Assembly: GCA_036402155.1 (NCBI GenBank)
Contig: DASWTL010000221.1
Location: forward strand, 1 to 64,000
Length of the DNA stretch: 64,000 bases
DNA from: DASWTL01 sp036402155
Lineage (GTDB): Bacteria; Bacteroidota; Bacteroidia; Sphingobacteriales; Sphingobacteriaceae
Reading direction: 5' to 3'
In this document: in pieces, positions 26,801 to 35,579 of the stretch
How the letters are laid out: each line of letters opens with the position of its first letter
Position numbering within the stretch: the first letter of the stretch is position 1
Notes under the pieces: model-generated
Database searches by the model: none
What the model was told of the DNA's origin: nothing
The model's input: only the letters and a program-made list of their open reading frames with translations
Made by a program: the position numbers and the translations under genes

Positions 26801-26839
26801 GGTTACCAGGTAAAAGTTAGAAATACAGCAGAGGCTTAA
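23819..26839 (+). CDS. actB: Alternative complex III iron-sulfur subunit (molybdopterin-oxidoreductase-like)
   Basis: 1006 residues. A twin-arginine-like signal (PRRDFLKALGFG) ends in a lipobox-like VTLAAC. The N-terminal two thirds resembles a molybdopterin oxidoreductase catalytic domain, which in ACIII has lost the cofactor. The C-terminal third is a 4Fe-4S protein with CTGCGACVVAC, CQHCEHAPCETVCP, CIGTRYCANNCPY and CSMC...CQQAC, giving four iron-sulfur clusters. This B1-B2 fusion is characteristic of Bacteroidetes ACIII. Works with ActC as the quinol-oxidising core. Confidence 0.94.
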   Translation: MESNKKYWKGLEELNNTPEFVESNKHEFLDPLPIEEVLTEDKLNTVTPRRDFLKALGFGVGAVTLAACQTTPVHKSIPYLVKPEEIVPGIPNYYTSSYHGQSILVKTVEGRPIKVEGNPAGLLGNHGTDAQAQASVLDLYDSSKLKGPMLDGKAADWNQVDTFVKGELNKVQASGKKIRIVSSTINSPSSKAVIEDFRSQYPNAIHINVDAVSYSGIIKANADSFGKSVLPRYRFDRADVIVSFGADFLGTWITGEEFTKQYVSNRNAASLKNKKMSRHIQFETGMSLTGTNADSRIPVKPSEEGLAILALYSAITGTPVGGVNGIPGNPVADKAVKLAAKELVSARGKALVVCGSNDKSVQTVVNAINSALGSYGTTIDLDNPSYQYAGNDNDFFEFVNEMNRGEVGAVFFLNSNPAYEFFNNKLFSNNLAKVPLRVSFADRPDETASLCNVIAPNHNYLESWGDENAFEGYYTIVQPTINPVNNTRQAEESLLIWSDNQVKSYYEYVRRNWDTNIATRGGKTWKEVLQTGFVYGGEKPAGSYSSGISVDAVAPAIINRSKSLAKEVELHLYQTVALRDGKMANNAYLQELPDPVSKVTWDNYAAIAPKYAEKLGISEFDLIEIKGANGYSVVLPALLQPGQAQGTVSIAVGYGRTKAGKAGDEVGKNAFPFVSLTNGTLQYTSAATISKAGGRRELAQTQTHHSYEGRNVIRETSFKEYSKDAFSGSGNHGEKHKTYDLWNKYEQPGHSWVMAIDLNACTGCGACVVACNVENNIPVVGRDEVRRRRDMHWIRIDRYYSFNTEEGAVTEEKEIAHLDNMDNVSVVHQPMLCQHCEHAPCETVCPVIATMHSNEGLNHMAYNRCIGTRYCANNCPYKVRRFNWFNYWNDSRFDNYLNNEFTQLVLNPDVSTRSRGVMEKCSMCIQRIQAGKLQAKLEKRPVKDGEIKVACQQACTAGAIIFGDVNDPNSMVSKALKDERTYYVLEEINVQPGIGYQVKVRNTAEA

Positions 26840-26862
26840 TACACTCAACATAGGAAAATAAT

Positions 26863-28341
26863 ATGTCATCTCATCACGAATCGATATTAAGAGAACCATT
26901 AATTACCGGTGATAATATTACTTATGGTAAAATTACCGCAGATGTTCTGGTTCCTGTAGAAAATAAACCTAATAAAGCATGGTGGATCGGATTTATCATA
27001 GCTGCTCTTGGCGCCCTGTTATGGGTTTTTTCAGTAAGTTATACTTTCTGGTTTGGAATTGGTGCCTGGGGATTAAATAAAACTGTAGGCTGGGCCTGGG
27101 ACATCACCGGTTTCGTTTGGTGGGTAGGTATTGGTCACGCCGGAACCCTGATCTCTGCCGTATTATTGCTTTTCCGTCAGAACTGGCGGAACTCAATTAA
27201 CCGGTCTGCAGAGGCCATGACTATCTTCGCCGTTATCTGTGCAGCGACTTATGTTCTTGCCCACATGGGTAGGGTTTGGTTGTTTTACTGGGCCTTGCCG
27301 CTTCCTAATCAGTTCGGATCATTATGGGTTAACTTTAACTCACCACTGGTTTGGGACGTATTTGCAATCTCAACTTATTTCTCTGTATCCTTATTATTCT
27401 GGTACACGGGTTTATTACCGGATATTGCTACTATACGTGACCGTGCTACAGGTTTACGCCGCCGGATATATTCAATACTTTCTTTCGGATGGAACGGTTC
27501 AGTTAAAACCTGGCAGCGCTTTGAAGCGGTTTCATTAATACTTGCCGGTGTTTCTACCCCGCTTGTACTTTCGGTTCACACCATTGTATCCATGGACTTT
27601 GCTACTTCAGTAATTCCCGGATGGCACACCACTATTTTCCCTCCTTATTTCGTTGCTGGGGCAATTTTCTCAGGATTTGCCATGGTGCAGACATTATTGC
27701 TGATTGCCCGTAAAGTAATGAATTTCGAGAACTACATCACCATGTTCCATATCGAGTCGATGAATAAGATCATCATGCTTACCGGATCTATTGTAGGTGT
27801 GGCATATCTTACGGAATTATTCATAGCATGGTATTCAGTTTCAGAATATGAGCAATATGCATTCTTAAACCGTGTAAGCGGGCCGTACTGGTGGGCATAT
27901 TGGAGTATGATGACCTGTAACGTGATTTCTCCTCAGCTATTCTGGTTTAAAAAGATCCGGACCAGCATTATGGCTTCATGGATCCTTTCAATTGTTGTAA
28001 ACATTGGTATGTGGTTCGAGCGTTTTGTAATTATCGTAACTTCATTACACCGCGATTATATTCCATCCAGCTGGGCAATGTTCTATCCATCTGTAATCGA
28101 TGTGACTTTGTTTATAGGTTCAATTGGATTGTTCTTCACACTGTTTTTACTGTTCCTACGGTTCTTACCTGCTATTGCAATGGCCGAGGTTAAGCTACTG
28201 GTTAAGAGCTCAAGCCATCAGGAGAAGAAGAAACTGATCCGGGAGAATAAGGTGAGCAAAGAAGAGGCAGAGTACTATGTAGAATCATTGGAAGCGTACG
28301 ATAGCGTACCTGAGTCAGACAGAGAATTAGCAAAAATCTAG
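26863..28341 (+). CDS. actC: Alternative complex III NrfD/PsrC-like membrane subunit
   Basis: 492 residues with about ten membrane helices, of the NrfD/PsrC family. It provides the menaquinol-binding site next to the ActB iron-sulfur clusters. Characteristic segments are WWVGIGHAGTLISAVLLLFRQ, VLAHMGRVWLFYW, and VSMDFATSVIPGWHTTIFPPYF. Only 23 bases separate it from actB and 2 bases from actD, consistent with one transcript. Confidence 0.94.
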   Translation: MSSHHESILREPLITGDNITYGKITADVLVPVENKPNKAWWIGFIIAALGALLWVFSVSYTFWFGIGAWGLNKTVGWAWDITGFVWWVGIGHAGTLISAVLLLFRQNWRNSINRSAEAMTIFAVICAATYVLAHMGRVWLFYWALPLPNQFGSLWVNFNSPLVWDVFAISTYFSVSLLFWYTGLLPDIATIRDRATGLRRRIYSILSFGWNGSVKTWQRFEAVSLILAGVSTPLVLSVHTIVSMDFATSVIPGWHTTIFPPYFVAGAIFSGFAMVQTLLLIARKVMNFENYITMFHIESMNKIIMLTGSIVGVAYLTELFIAWYSVSEYEQYAFLNRVSGPYWWAYWSMMTCNVISPQLFWFKKIRTSIMASWILSIVVNIGMWFERFVIIVTSLHRDYIPSSWAMFYPSVIDVTLFIGSIGLFFTLFLLFLRFLPAIAMAEVKLLVKSSSHQEKKKLIRENKVSKEEAEYYVESLEAYDSVPESDRELAKI

Positions 28342-28343
28342 AG

Positions 28344-28880
28344 ATGAGCAACACAAAATATATTTTAGCCCATTTTGAAGATCCTGATGAAATGATGCAT
28401 GGGATCGACAAATTACAAGAGAATAACATCAGCATTTATGATGTTTTTACTCCTATGCCAATACACGGTATTGAAGCTAAACTGGGAATTAAGCGTTCAC
28501 GCTTGCCAATAGCTGCTTTCCTTTTCGGCTTAACCGGAACATGTACAGCTATAGGCATGATCTATTATATGCTGGTATATGACTGGCCTATGAATATTGG
28601 TGGAAAGCCTGCATTTGCAATGCCAAACTTTGTGCCTATCACATTTGAGTTAACAGTGCTTTTCTGTTCATTCGGAATGGTGTTTACATTTTTATTCGCT
28701 AACCACTTGTTTCCAGGCCGTGCGCCCAGAGTTATGGATCTTCGTGCAACAGATGATCGCTTCATTATTGCAATCGATCCAAAAGCTAATCCATATCCTG
28801 ATAAAATTAATGACCTTTTAAAAGATGCCGGTGCAGTAGAAATATTGCATAATGAAAGAAAATATGTTAGTTATGAATAG
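28344..28880 (+). CDS. actD: Alternative complex III subunit D (DUF3341)
   Basis: 178 residues with two membrane helices (about 58-77 and 101-121) between a small N-terminal domain (YILAHFEDPDEMMHGIDKL) and a C-terminal one (DRFIIAIDPKANPY). This is the DUF3341 pattern of ActD, a structural subunit contacting ActC. The start is 2 bases after the actC stop, and its end overlaps the start region of actE. Confidence 0.92.
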   Translation: MSNTKYILAHFEDPDEMMHGIDKLQENNISIYDVFTPMPIHGIEAKLGIKRSRLPIAAFLFGLTGTCTAIGMIYYMLVYDWPMNIGGKPAFAMPNFVPITFELTVLFCSFGMVFTFLFANHLFPGRAPRVMDLRATDDRFIIAIDPKANPYPDKINDLLKDAGAVEILHNERKYVSYE

Positions 28881-29457
28881 AATAAGGATAGTAAGTGCTG
28901 TTGTTTTTACAATTGCTGTAACTGCGGTTATATCTTCTTGTTCAAATAAGCGTAGCACAGGCTGGGAGTTTGCCCGGAATATGTATGATCCGCTTGCTTA
29001 CAATCCTGATCAGCCGAATAAGAATTTTAAGAACGGACAGACGGCTCAATTACCTCCTGCAAATACTTCGCCGATAGGATTTGATCGTGCGGAAGAGTAT
29101 CCTGAAACCCAGGATGGTTACCTTGCAGCAAGCGCGGGAATGAAGAATCCGCTTGAAGTTAATACAGCTAATCTTCAATCAGGAAAAGTGCTTTATTTAA
29201 ACATGTGTTCACATTGCCACGGCCCTCAGGGTAAAGGTGATGGATCCATTGTAAAGCTGGATAAGTTTCCTGCTCCGCCGTCTTATTCAACTGGAAATTC
29301 TTCCCGTGGCGGTGCCATGAAAGACCTTACTGATGGCAAAATATATCATACCATTACTTATGGATTAAATATGATGGGTCCGCATAAGAACCAGCTTGAC
29401 CCTCAGGAACGGTGGAAGATCGTTATGTACGTTCACGAATTACAAAAATTACAATAG
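28873..29457 (+). CDS. actE: Alternative complex III monoheme cytochrome c lipoprotein
   Basis: 194 residues from ATG 28873 (MNRIRIVSAVVF...VISSC, a lipoprotein signal). ATG at 28852 or 28864 would also be in frame but extends the basic N-region. A single heme site CSHCH with downstream Met in NMMGPHK fits ActE, the lipid-anchored monoheme cytochrome of ACIII. The chosen start overlaps the actD stop by 8 bases. Confidence 0.9.
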   Translation: MNRIRIVSAVVFTIAVTAVISSCSNKRSTGWEFARNMYDPLAYNPDQPNKNFKNGQTAQLPPANTSPIGFDRAEEYPETQDGYLAASAGMKNPLEVNTANLQSGKVLYLNMCSHCHGPQGKGDGSIVKLDKFPAPPSYSTGNSSRGGAMKDLTDGKIYHTITYGLNMMGPHKNQLDPQERWKIVMYVHELQKLQ

Positions 29458-29472
29458 TTAATGCTAAGCTAA

Positions 29473-30693
29473 ATGGGAACACACAATCCTACACATAATT
29501 TTAAAGAACACTATGCGTTTTCGGGTAAAGCTAAAACCTGGAGCCTGATCGCTATTTTAATAGGTGTTGTTGCTATTGCATATGGGCTGTTTAGCCATAA
29601 TGCTGAACGCACTTTCGCGAACCTGTTATTAATGGGATATTATATGACCTGCGTATGTGCTGCTGCAGCCTTCTTTCTTGCAGTTCAGTTTGTAGCGCAG
29701 GCTGGATGGTCGGCCGGATTATTACGGATACCTGAAGCTTTCTCAAAAACATTGCCTATTGCATCTATAATACTTGTTGTAATTTGCGCTGCAGGGTTAT
29801 TTTCGCATAATTTGTATCATCACTGGAACATGGAAGGTATCGCAGACCCTAACCATGAAAATTTTGATGCTATCGTTGCTCAAAAAGCAAGTTATTTAAA
29901 TGTGCCATTCTTTCTTGCACGTCTGGTCATATTTTTGGGTCTATATAGCATATTTGCTTATTTGTTTCCGAAATGGTCTAACCGTGAGGACCAAACCGGT
30001 GGATTAAGTAATTATAAGAAAAGCTATAAGTGGTCAGCCGTATTCCTGGTTATCTTTGGATTTACAACTCCTATCTGGGCATTTGATACGATCATGTCCC
30101 TGGAAGCACACTGGTTTTCTACCATGTTCGGATGGTATAATTTTGCAGCCATGTGGGTAAGCGGATTATGTGCAATTACACTTACTATCATCTTATTAAA
30201 GAAGTCGGGACATTTATCATGGGTTAACGAGAATCACCTGCATGATCTGGGAAAATTTATTTTTGCATTCTCTATTTTCTGGACTTATGTATGGTTTTCG
30301 CAATTCCTTTTAATATGGTATGCAAATATTCCTGAAGAAACGGTATATTTTTATAAACGCTGGGAACCCGAGTATAAGCCTTGGTTTTGGTTAAACATTA
30401 TAATTAACTTTGTAGCGGCAATTCTGATCCTGATGACCCGTGACTCAAAACGTCAGATGAATACTTTGGCTTTCGTTTGTGTCATGCTTTTATTAGGTCA
30501 TTGGCTGGATTATTACCTGATGATTATGCCTGGCACTGTTGAAGAACACAGAGGTTTCGGAATTATAGAGATAGGTACTGCTATAGGTTTTGCTGGGTTA
30601 CTGGTTTTTCTAATGCTCAATAATCTAAGTAAAAAACCGTTAGTTCCTGCAAACCACCCTTTCCTTGAGGAAAGCTTACATCATCATATTTAG
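29473..30693 (+). CDS. actF: Alternative complex III membrane subunit F
   Basis: 406 residues with about ten hydrophobic helices, related to ActC but shorter and lacking the quinol-site features. Recognisable segments are FSHNAERTFANLLLMGYYMTC, LYHHWNMEG, TTPIWAFDTIMSLEAHWFSTMFGWY and LLGHWLDYYLMIMPG. It completes the ACIII membrane arm and lies 15 bases after actE. Confidence 0.92.
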   Translation: MGTHNPTHNFKEHYAFSGKAKTWSLIAILIGVVAIAYGLFSHNAERTFANLLLMGYYMTCVCAAAAFFLAVQFVAQAGWSAGLLRIPEAFSKTLPIASIILVVICAAGLFSHNLYHHWNMEGIADPNHENFDAIVAQKASYLNVPFFLARLVIFLGLYSIFAYLFPKWSNREDQTGGLSNYKKSYKWSAVFLVIFGFTTPIWAFDTIMSLEAHWFSTMFGWYNFAAMWVSGLCAITLTIILLKKSGHLSWVNENHLHDLGKFIFAFSIFWTYVWFSQFLLIWYANIPEETVYFYKRWEPEYKPWFWLNIIINFVAAILILMTRDSKRQMNTLAFVCVMLLLGHWLDYYLMIMPGTVEEHRGFGIIEIGTAIGFAGLLVFLMLNNLSKKPLVPANHPFLEESLHHHI

Positions 30694-30739
30694 AATTATC
30701 AAAGATTAAAGTACGCTAAACGTGTTGTCAGATAAAAAA

Positions 30740-32035
30740 ATGGGTTTAAATAAGTTTTTTAAGATCATACCGGCATTCATTGTAATATTAACGTTTACAT
30801 TGAACCTGTCTGTTAACGGACAAAATATTGATACTGCCGCGGCTGCTGCTGCCACCACTACCACTGCCACAACACAGGACACTGTAGCATCTGCAGTTCC
30901 TGTTGCAGCTCCTCTGATTGATACTTCAGTACCTGCTGCAGCAACTACTGAAGCGGATGCGCCGGTAGTTGATATGAAGCCGGTATATATGAGCGCAGCT
31001 TATTACACCCTGCTGTTTCTTTTGGGATGTATATTCATTGCCATTATTGGTAAAGTATTAAGGCTATATGAACTGAGCCGCGGGCTTCAGGGCAGAGAAG
31101 CTCATATCAACTGGAACAGGATACAAGCGATATTATTTGCAATTATCCTTGTGTTAAGCATGTATGGTACCTACTGGACATACGATGCTTATAGTTCAAC
31201 TGTAACTACCGAAGCTGCAACAGTACATGGTGAGGAATTAGACTTTATGATGTGGGTAACCATTATTATTACCACTATTGTTTTTGTTCTAACACACATC
31301 GCATTATTTGGATTCTCTTTTAAGTATGGCGGTTCAAGTACACGCAAGGCTTATTTCTATCCTCATAATAATGCTTTAGAAAGACTTTGGACTATTGTAC
31401 CTGCAATCGTACTTACGACCCTTGTAGTATTGGGATTCTTTACATGGAGAAACATTACCAACATTCCTGAATCGGAACAGAAAAAAGCATTGAAAATTGA
31501 AGTTGTTGGTGAACAGTTTAAGTGGAATATACGGTATGCAGGTGAGGATAACCAACTGGGCCAGAGAAACTTTAAGCTTACCAGTGCGAATAATAATCTG
31601 GGTATTGATTTTACTGATGTTAAAAGCTGGGATGATAAACTTGGCGGTGAAATCGTTCTTCCTGTAAACCGGGCGGTAAGGGTTCAGATTGGCGCTAAGG
31701 ATGTGCTTCATAGCTTTTATATCCCTCATTTCCGTGTGCAGTTAAACGCAGTTCCCGGAATGCCCACATATTTTCAGTTTACACCACGTTTTACAACCGC
31801 TCAGATGCGTGAAAAGTTAAATAAACCAACTTTTGACTACGTTTTATTGTGTGCTAAGATATGCGGAGCCGGTCATTATAACATGCAGACCAAAGTTACT
31901 GTTGTATCTCAACAGGAATATGAAGTGTGGCTCTCAAATCAGCAGTTATATTATAACGATGATGTAAAAAGAGAATTACAACAGGCTGAACAGAAGAAAG
32001 CAGCGGAATCAAAAACAATGGCATTAAATAATTAA
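30740..32035 (+). CDS. coxB: Cytochrome c oxidase subunit II
   Basis: About 431 residues from ATG 30740 (MGLNKFFKIIPAFI, signal peptide); a GTG at 30722 would add six residues. After the signal comes an unusual Ala/Thr-rich low-complexity stretch, then TM helices (about 89-108, 127-146 and 168-190, with another hydrophobic stretch before the cupredoxin domain). The CuA site is complete: VLHSFYIPHFRVQ and CAKICGAGHYNM (CX3CX3HX2M). No C-terminal heme c domain is fused, so electrons must arrive from ACIII or a separate cytochrome. 46 bases downstream of actF. Confidence 0.93.
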   Translation: MGLNKFFKIIPAFIVILTFTLNLSVNGQNIDTAAAAAATTTTATTQDTVASAVPVAAPLIDTSVPAAATTEADAPVVDMKPVYMSAAYYTLLFLLGCIFIAIIGKVLRLYELSRGLQGREAHINWNRIQAILFAIILVLSMYGTYWTYDAYSSTVTTEAATVHGEELDFMMWVTIIITTIVFVLTHIALFGFSFKYGGSSTRKAYFYPHNNALERLWTIVPAIVLTTLVVLGFFTWRNITNIPESEQKKALKIEVVGEQFKWNIRYAGEDNQLGQRNFKLTSANNNLGIDFTDVKSWDDKLGGEIVLPVNRAVRVQIGAKDVLHSFYIPHFRVQLNAVPGMPTYFQFTPRFTTAQMREKLNKPTFDYVLLCAKICGAGHYNMQTKVTVVSQQEYEVWLSNQQLYYNDDVKRELQQAEQKKAAESKTMALNN

Positions 32036-32055
32036 TAAAAGAGCAACGGGAGAAT

Positions 32056-33948
32056 ATGTCAAGTACAGTTCAACATACATTAGAGCATACAGGCCACCAC
32101 GGACATGATGATGCTCATTTACATCATAACGAATCTTTCCTGACTAAATATATTTTTAGCCAGGATCATAAAATGATTGCCAAGCAGTTCCTGATAACCG
32201 GTATTATTATGGCCGTTATCGCGATGCTTTTATCTGTTTTATTCCGCCTTCAGTTAGGCTGGCCTGATAAAACATTCCCGCTTTTGGAAACTTTTCTGGG
32301 AAGATTTGCTGAGGGAGGTCGCATTAAAGAGGACTTTTATCTTGCAATGGTTACCATTCACGGTACGATGATGGTATTCTTTGTATTGACAGCAGGTTTG
32401 AGCGGTACATTCAGTAACCTTTTAATTCCATTGCAACTCGGAGCCAGGGATATGGCATCTCCGTTTATAAACATGCTTTCTTATTGGTTCTTTTTAGTAG
32501 CCTGTATCATCATGATGGGATCTTTCTTTGTTGAGAGTGGCCCGGCAAGTGCAGGTTGGACAGTTTATCCTCCACTATCATCATTACCAAAAGCTATTCC
32601 CGGATCAGGTACTGGTATGACCTTGTGGTTGATCAGTATGGTATTGTTTGTTGCCTCTTCCTTAATGGGAGCGCTGAACTACATTTCTACCGTGCTGAAT
32701 ATGCGTACCAAGGGAATGGATATGTGGAAGATGCCGCTTACTATCTGGGCTTTCTTTTTAACAGCGATTGTAGGGGTTCTTTCATTCCCGGTGCTGGTTG
32801 CAGCGGTTGTGTTATTGATATTTGACAGAAGTTTCGGAACAAGTTTTTATTTATCTGATATAGTTATTCAGGGTCAGGTTTTACCTAATCAGGGTGGAAG
32901 TCCGATCCTTTGGCAGCATCTTTTCTGGTTCCTGGGTCACCCGGAAGTTTATATCGTATTAATGCCGGCATTGGGCATTACTTCAGAAGTTATTGCTACA
33001 AATTCACGGAAGCCGATTTTTGGATACCATGCAATGGTTTACTCTTTAATCGGGATCACGGTATTATCCTTTATTGTATGGGGACACCACATGTTTGTTA
33101 CAGGGATGAATCCATTCCTTGGCGGAGTGTTCATGATCACGACTTTGATTATTGCAGTACCTTCAGCAGTTAAGACATTCAATTATCTGGCTACGCTATG
33201 GCGCGGTAATATTCGTTTTACTCCTGCCATGCTTTTTGCCATTGGTCTTGTGTCATTCTTTATTTCCGGCGGATTAACCGGTATTTTTTTAGGTAATGCA
33301 GCATTAGATATTAATCTTCATGATACTTACTTTGTAGTTGCCCACTTCCACCTGGTTATGGGGTCTGCAGCAATATTTGGTATGCTTTGCGGTGTTTACC
33401 ACTGGTTCCCTAAAATGTTCGGTAGGATGATGGATGACAAACTGGGATATCTGCATTTTTGGCTGACATTTATAGGCGCCTATCTGGTATTCTTCCCAAT
33501 GCATTTTATGGGTCTTGATGGTGTGCCGCGTCGTTATTATGCCTTTACCGAGTTCGAATTCATGAAAGAGTGGTTAACCGTAAATAAATTTATTTCGTGG
33601 GCTGCTATCTTATCGGCTTTAGCTCAGGTTGCATTCCTGTATAATTTCTTTCATTCTATATTTTATGGAAAGAAAGCAACACAAAACCCATGGAAATCAA
33701 ATACACTTGAGTGGACTACTCCTGTTGAGCGTATTCATGGTAACTGGCCTGGCGAAATTCCAAGTGTTTACCGCTGGCCATATGATTATAGCAAGCCAGG
33801 TCATCATGACGATTTTATCCCGCAAACTACTCCGTTCTCCCAGACAATGAGTTCTAATCTTCCGCATGATTTTGAAGGAAATCCGGAGGCAGAAAGAATA
33901 CAAAGTGAATGGGAAGTTGAGCATGCACATAAGGAAGAGAAAGTTTAG
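32056..33948 (+). CDS. coxA: Cytochrome c oxidase subunit I
   Basis: 630 residues, the catalytic heme-copper subunit that reduces O2 and pumps protons. A His-rich N-terminus (HTGHHGHDDAHLHH) precedes twelve or more TM helices. Heme a ligand His is in TIHGTMMVFF, CuB ligands in WFLGHPEVYI (with the His-Tyr crosslink pair) and WGHHMF, and the heme a3/a ligands in HDTYFVVAHFH. The HPEVY motif indicates an A-type oxidase. Last gene before the strong terminator at 33970. Confidence 0.96.
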   Translation: MSSTVQHTLEHTGHHGHDDAHLHHNESFLTKYIFSQDHKMIAKQFLITGIIMAVIAMLLSVLFRLQLGWPDKTFPLLETFLGRFAEGGRIKEDFYLAMVTIHGTMMVFFVLTAGLSGTFSNLLIPLQLGARDMASPFINMLSYWFFLVACIIMMGSFFVESGPASAGWTVYPPLSSLPKAIPGSGTGMTLWLISMVLFVASSLMGALNYISTVLNMRTKGMDMWKMPLTIWAFFLTAIVGVLSFPVLVAAVVLLIFDRSFGTSFYLSDIVIQGQVLPNQGGSPILWQHLFWFLGHPEVYIVLMPALGITSEVIATNSRKPIFGYHAMVYSLIGITVLSFIVWGHHMFVTGMNPFLGGVFMITTLIIAVPSAVKTFNYLATLWRGNIRFTPAMLFAIGLVSFFISGGLTGIFLGNAALDINLHDTYFVVAHFHLVMGSAAIFGMLCGVYHWFPKMFGRMMDDKLGYLHFWLTFIGAYLVFFPMHFMGLDGVPRRYYAFTEFEFMKEWLTVNKFISWAAILSALAQVAFLYNFFHSIFYGKKATQNPWKSNTLEWTTPVERIHGNWPGEIPSVYRWPYDYSKPGHHDDFIPQTTPFSQTMSSNLPHDFEGNPEAERIQSEWEVEHAHKEEKV

Positions 33949-33969
33949 TGACTTTCCCTGATTAAGTTG

Positions 33970-34016
33970 ACGGGAGTACCTGTGTAGCATTGAAGCTGCA
34001 GGTACTCCCGTTTTAA
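33970..34016 (+). terminator. Terminator of the act-cox operon
   Basis: ACGGGAGTACCTG (33970-33982) pairs perfectly over 13 bp with CAGGTACTCCCGT (33999-34011), followed by TTTT. It separates actABCDEF-coxBA from the ctaB-led assembly genes. Confidence 0.85.
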
Positions 34017-34104
34017 TATAATGCCATCCGCTTACAGAAAGGGATGTATCCATTCTTTAATAAGGATGACAGAATAATAAACAGACGATTTAGGAAAAGA
34101 AAGG

Positions 34105-34974
34105 GTGGGAAGTTTTATATCAGATTTTAAAAAGCTTATTAAACTAAGGCTTACATCTTTAGTTGTTTTTTCGGCTTCGGTTTCCTTTTTAATTGGCAGT
34201 AAAGAGCAGGGTGACATTAATTGGGGTAACTGGCTGATATTAACCATTGGCGGGTTTCTCGTAACCGGATGTGCCAATGGGTTTAATGAACTGATTGAAA
34301 AGGACCTGGATAAATTAATGTCACGTACAAGTGACAGACCTTTACCTTCCGGCAGAATGACAACCGGACAGGCTCTTGTTTTAAGCCTGATCATGGGAAT
34401 TGCCGGCACTTTAATCCTGGTCAAGCTAAATTTCCTTACAGGTGTTTTATCAGTATTCTCTATTTTTTTGTATGCATTTTTGTATACTCCAATGAAGAGG
34501 AAATCACCAATTGCAGTTTTTGTAGGCGCAATTCCGGGAGCGCTGCCACCTTTAATTGGGTATTTTGCTGCTTTTGATAACCCCCGCATCTCGTGGATTC
34601 CGATCATTCTTTTTCTTATTCAGTTTGTGTGGCAGTTTCCCCATTTTTGGGCCATAGCCTGGGTGTTGGATGACGATTATAAGAAGGCTGGTTTCCGTTT
34701 ACTGCCAACCATGAAACGTGACAGACCCAGCGCGTTGATAAATTTTATATCAACCATTATATTAATTCCGGTAAGTCTGATGCCTACTCTTTATAATTTT
34801 GGAGGGTATGCAGTTGCAGGTATATCGTTGGTATGCGGACTTATATTTGCGTGGTTCGCTTTTAATTTATATCAAACCCTTGAAATTAAGGATGCTAAAA
34901 AGGTGATGTACGGATCTTTTTTTTATCTTCCTGTCGTTCAGTTAACCCTTTTGTTTGATTTTATTGGTAAGTAA
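34105..34974 (+). CDS. ctaB: Protoheme IX farnesyltransferase (heme O synthase)
   Basis: 289 residues, about eight or nine TM helices, UbiA superfamily. It converts heme B to heme O for the oxidase active site. The prenyl-diphosphate motif region NGFNELIEKDLDKLMSRTSDRPLPSGR and the second acidic motif WVLDDDYKKAGFRLLP are present. The start must be GTG at 34105: an in-frame stop lies at 34078 and no ATG follows it; an A/G-rich AGGAAAAGAAAGG lead precedes the GTG. First gene of the maturation and subunit III/IV block. Confidence 0.94.
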   Translation: MGSFISDFKKLIKLRLTSLVVFSASVSFLIGSKEQGDINWGNWLILTIGGFLVTGCANGFNELIEKDLDKLMSRTSDRPLPSGRMTTGQALVLSLIMGIAGTLILVKLNFLTGVLSVFSIFLYAFLYTPMKRKSPIAVFVGAIPGALPPLIGYFAAFDNPRISWIPIILFLIQFVWQFPHFWAIAWVLDDDYKKAGFRLLPTMKRDRPSALINFISTIILIPVSLMPTLYNFGGYAVAGISLVCGLIFAWFAFNLYQTLEIKDAKKVMYGSFFYLPVVQLTLLFDFIGK

Positions 34975-34976
34975 TT

Positions 34977-35555
34977 ATGAAACAGGCTATTATAGAACAG
35001 GATAAATCAAATTTGAAAGCTAAAAAGTTTTTGATGTGGCTGTTCATCATTTCATCATTTATGCTTTTCGCTGCTTTAACCAGTGGATATATAGTTTATA
35101 CAGCAGGCAGCCCGGAAAGAGGCTTGAAAGCATTGCTTCCGGATGTGTTTATTTACAGCAGTGTCGTAATAGTGTTAAGCAGTATTACAATGCACATGGC
35201 CTACCAATCAGCTAAGCAATTAAAATTCAGTAAACAAAAACTCTATTTGTTAATTACTATTATACTTGGCGTGGTGTTTTTTGCTCTGCAAATAGTTGCC
35301 TGGAGGATGCTAATACAGCAGGGCATTTACTTCGTGAACTTTAATGCATCGCAATCATTTGTGTATGTATTTACAGGCGCACACCTTGTGCATATATTTG
35401 CAGGCATAGTTATGTTAATCAAAGCGTTAAGCGGTGTTATGAATAATATTCCACAAACGCGCAATCTTTTCAGATTGGAAGTGACATCCATTTTCTGGCA
35501 TTTTGTTGATATACTATGGATATATCTATATGTTTTCTTACTTTTGAACCAATAA
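34977..35555 (+). CDS. Heme-copper oxidase subunit III family protein (first copy)
   Basis: 192 residues, five predicted TM helices, subunit III family. Conserved segments are FVYVFTGAHLVHIFAGIVML and IFWHFVDILWIYLYVFLLL. It starts 2 bases after the ctaB stop. A second, longer subunit III homologue follows, and side-by-side subunit III genes are common in Bacteroidetes oxidase operons. It may be a structural or assembly subunit. Confidence 0.87.
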   Translation: MKQAIIEQDKSNLKAKKFLMWLFIISSFMLFAALTSGYIVYTAGSPERGLKALLPDVFIYSSVVIVLSSITMHMAYQSAKQLKFSKQKLYLLITIILGVVFFALQIVAWRMLIQQGIYFVNFNASQSFVYVFTGAHLVHIFAGIVMLIKALSGVMNNIPQTRNLFRLEVTSIFWHFVDILWIYLYVFLLLNQ

Positions 35556-35579
35556 TAAAATAACTTACCGATACCTTAA

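Noticed and set aside
34032..34607. 191-codon frame antisense to ctaB
   Set aside because: It lies opposite clearly conserved heme O synthase sequence, and its product has no recognisable domain; it is a shadow frame.
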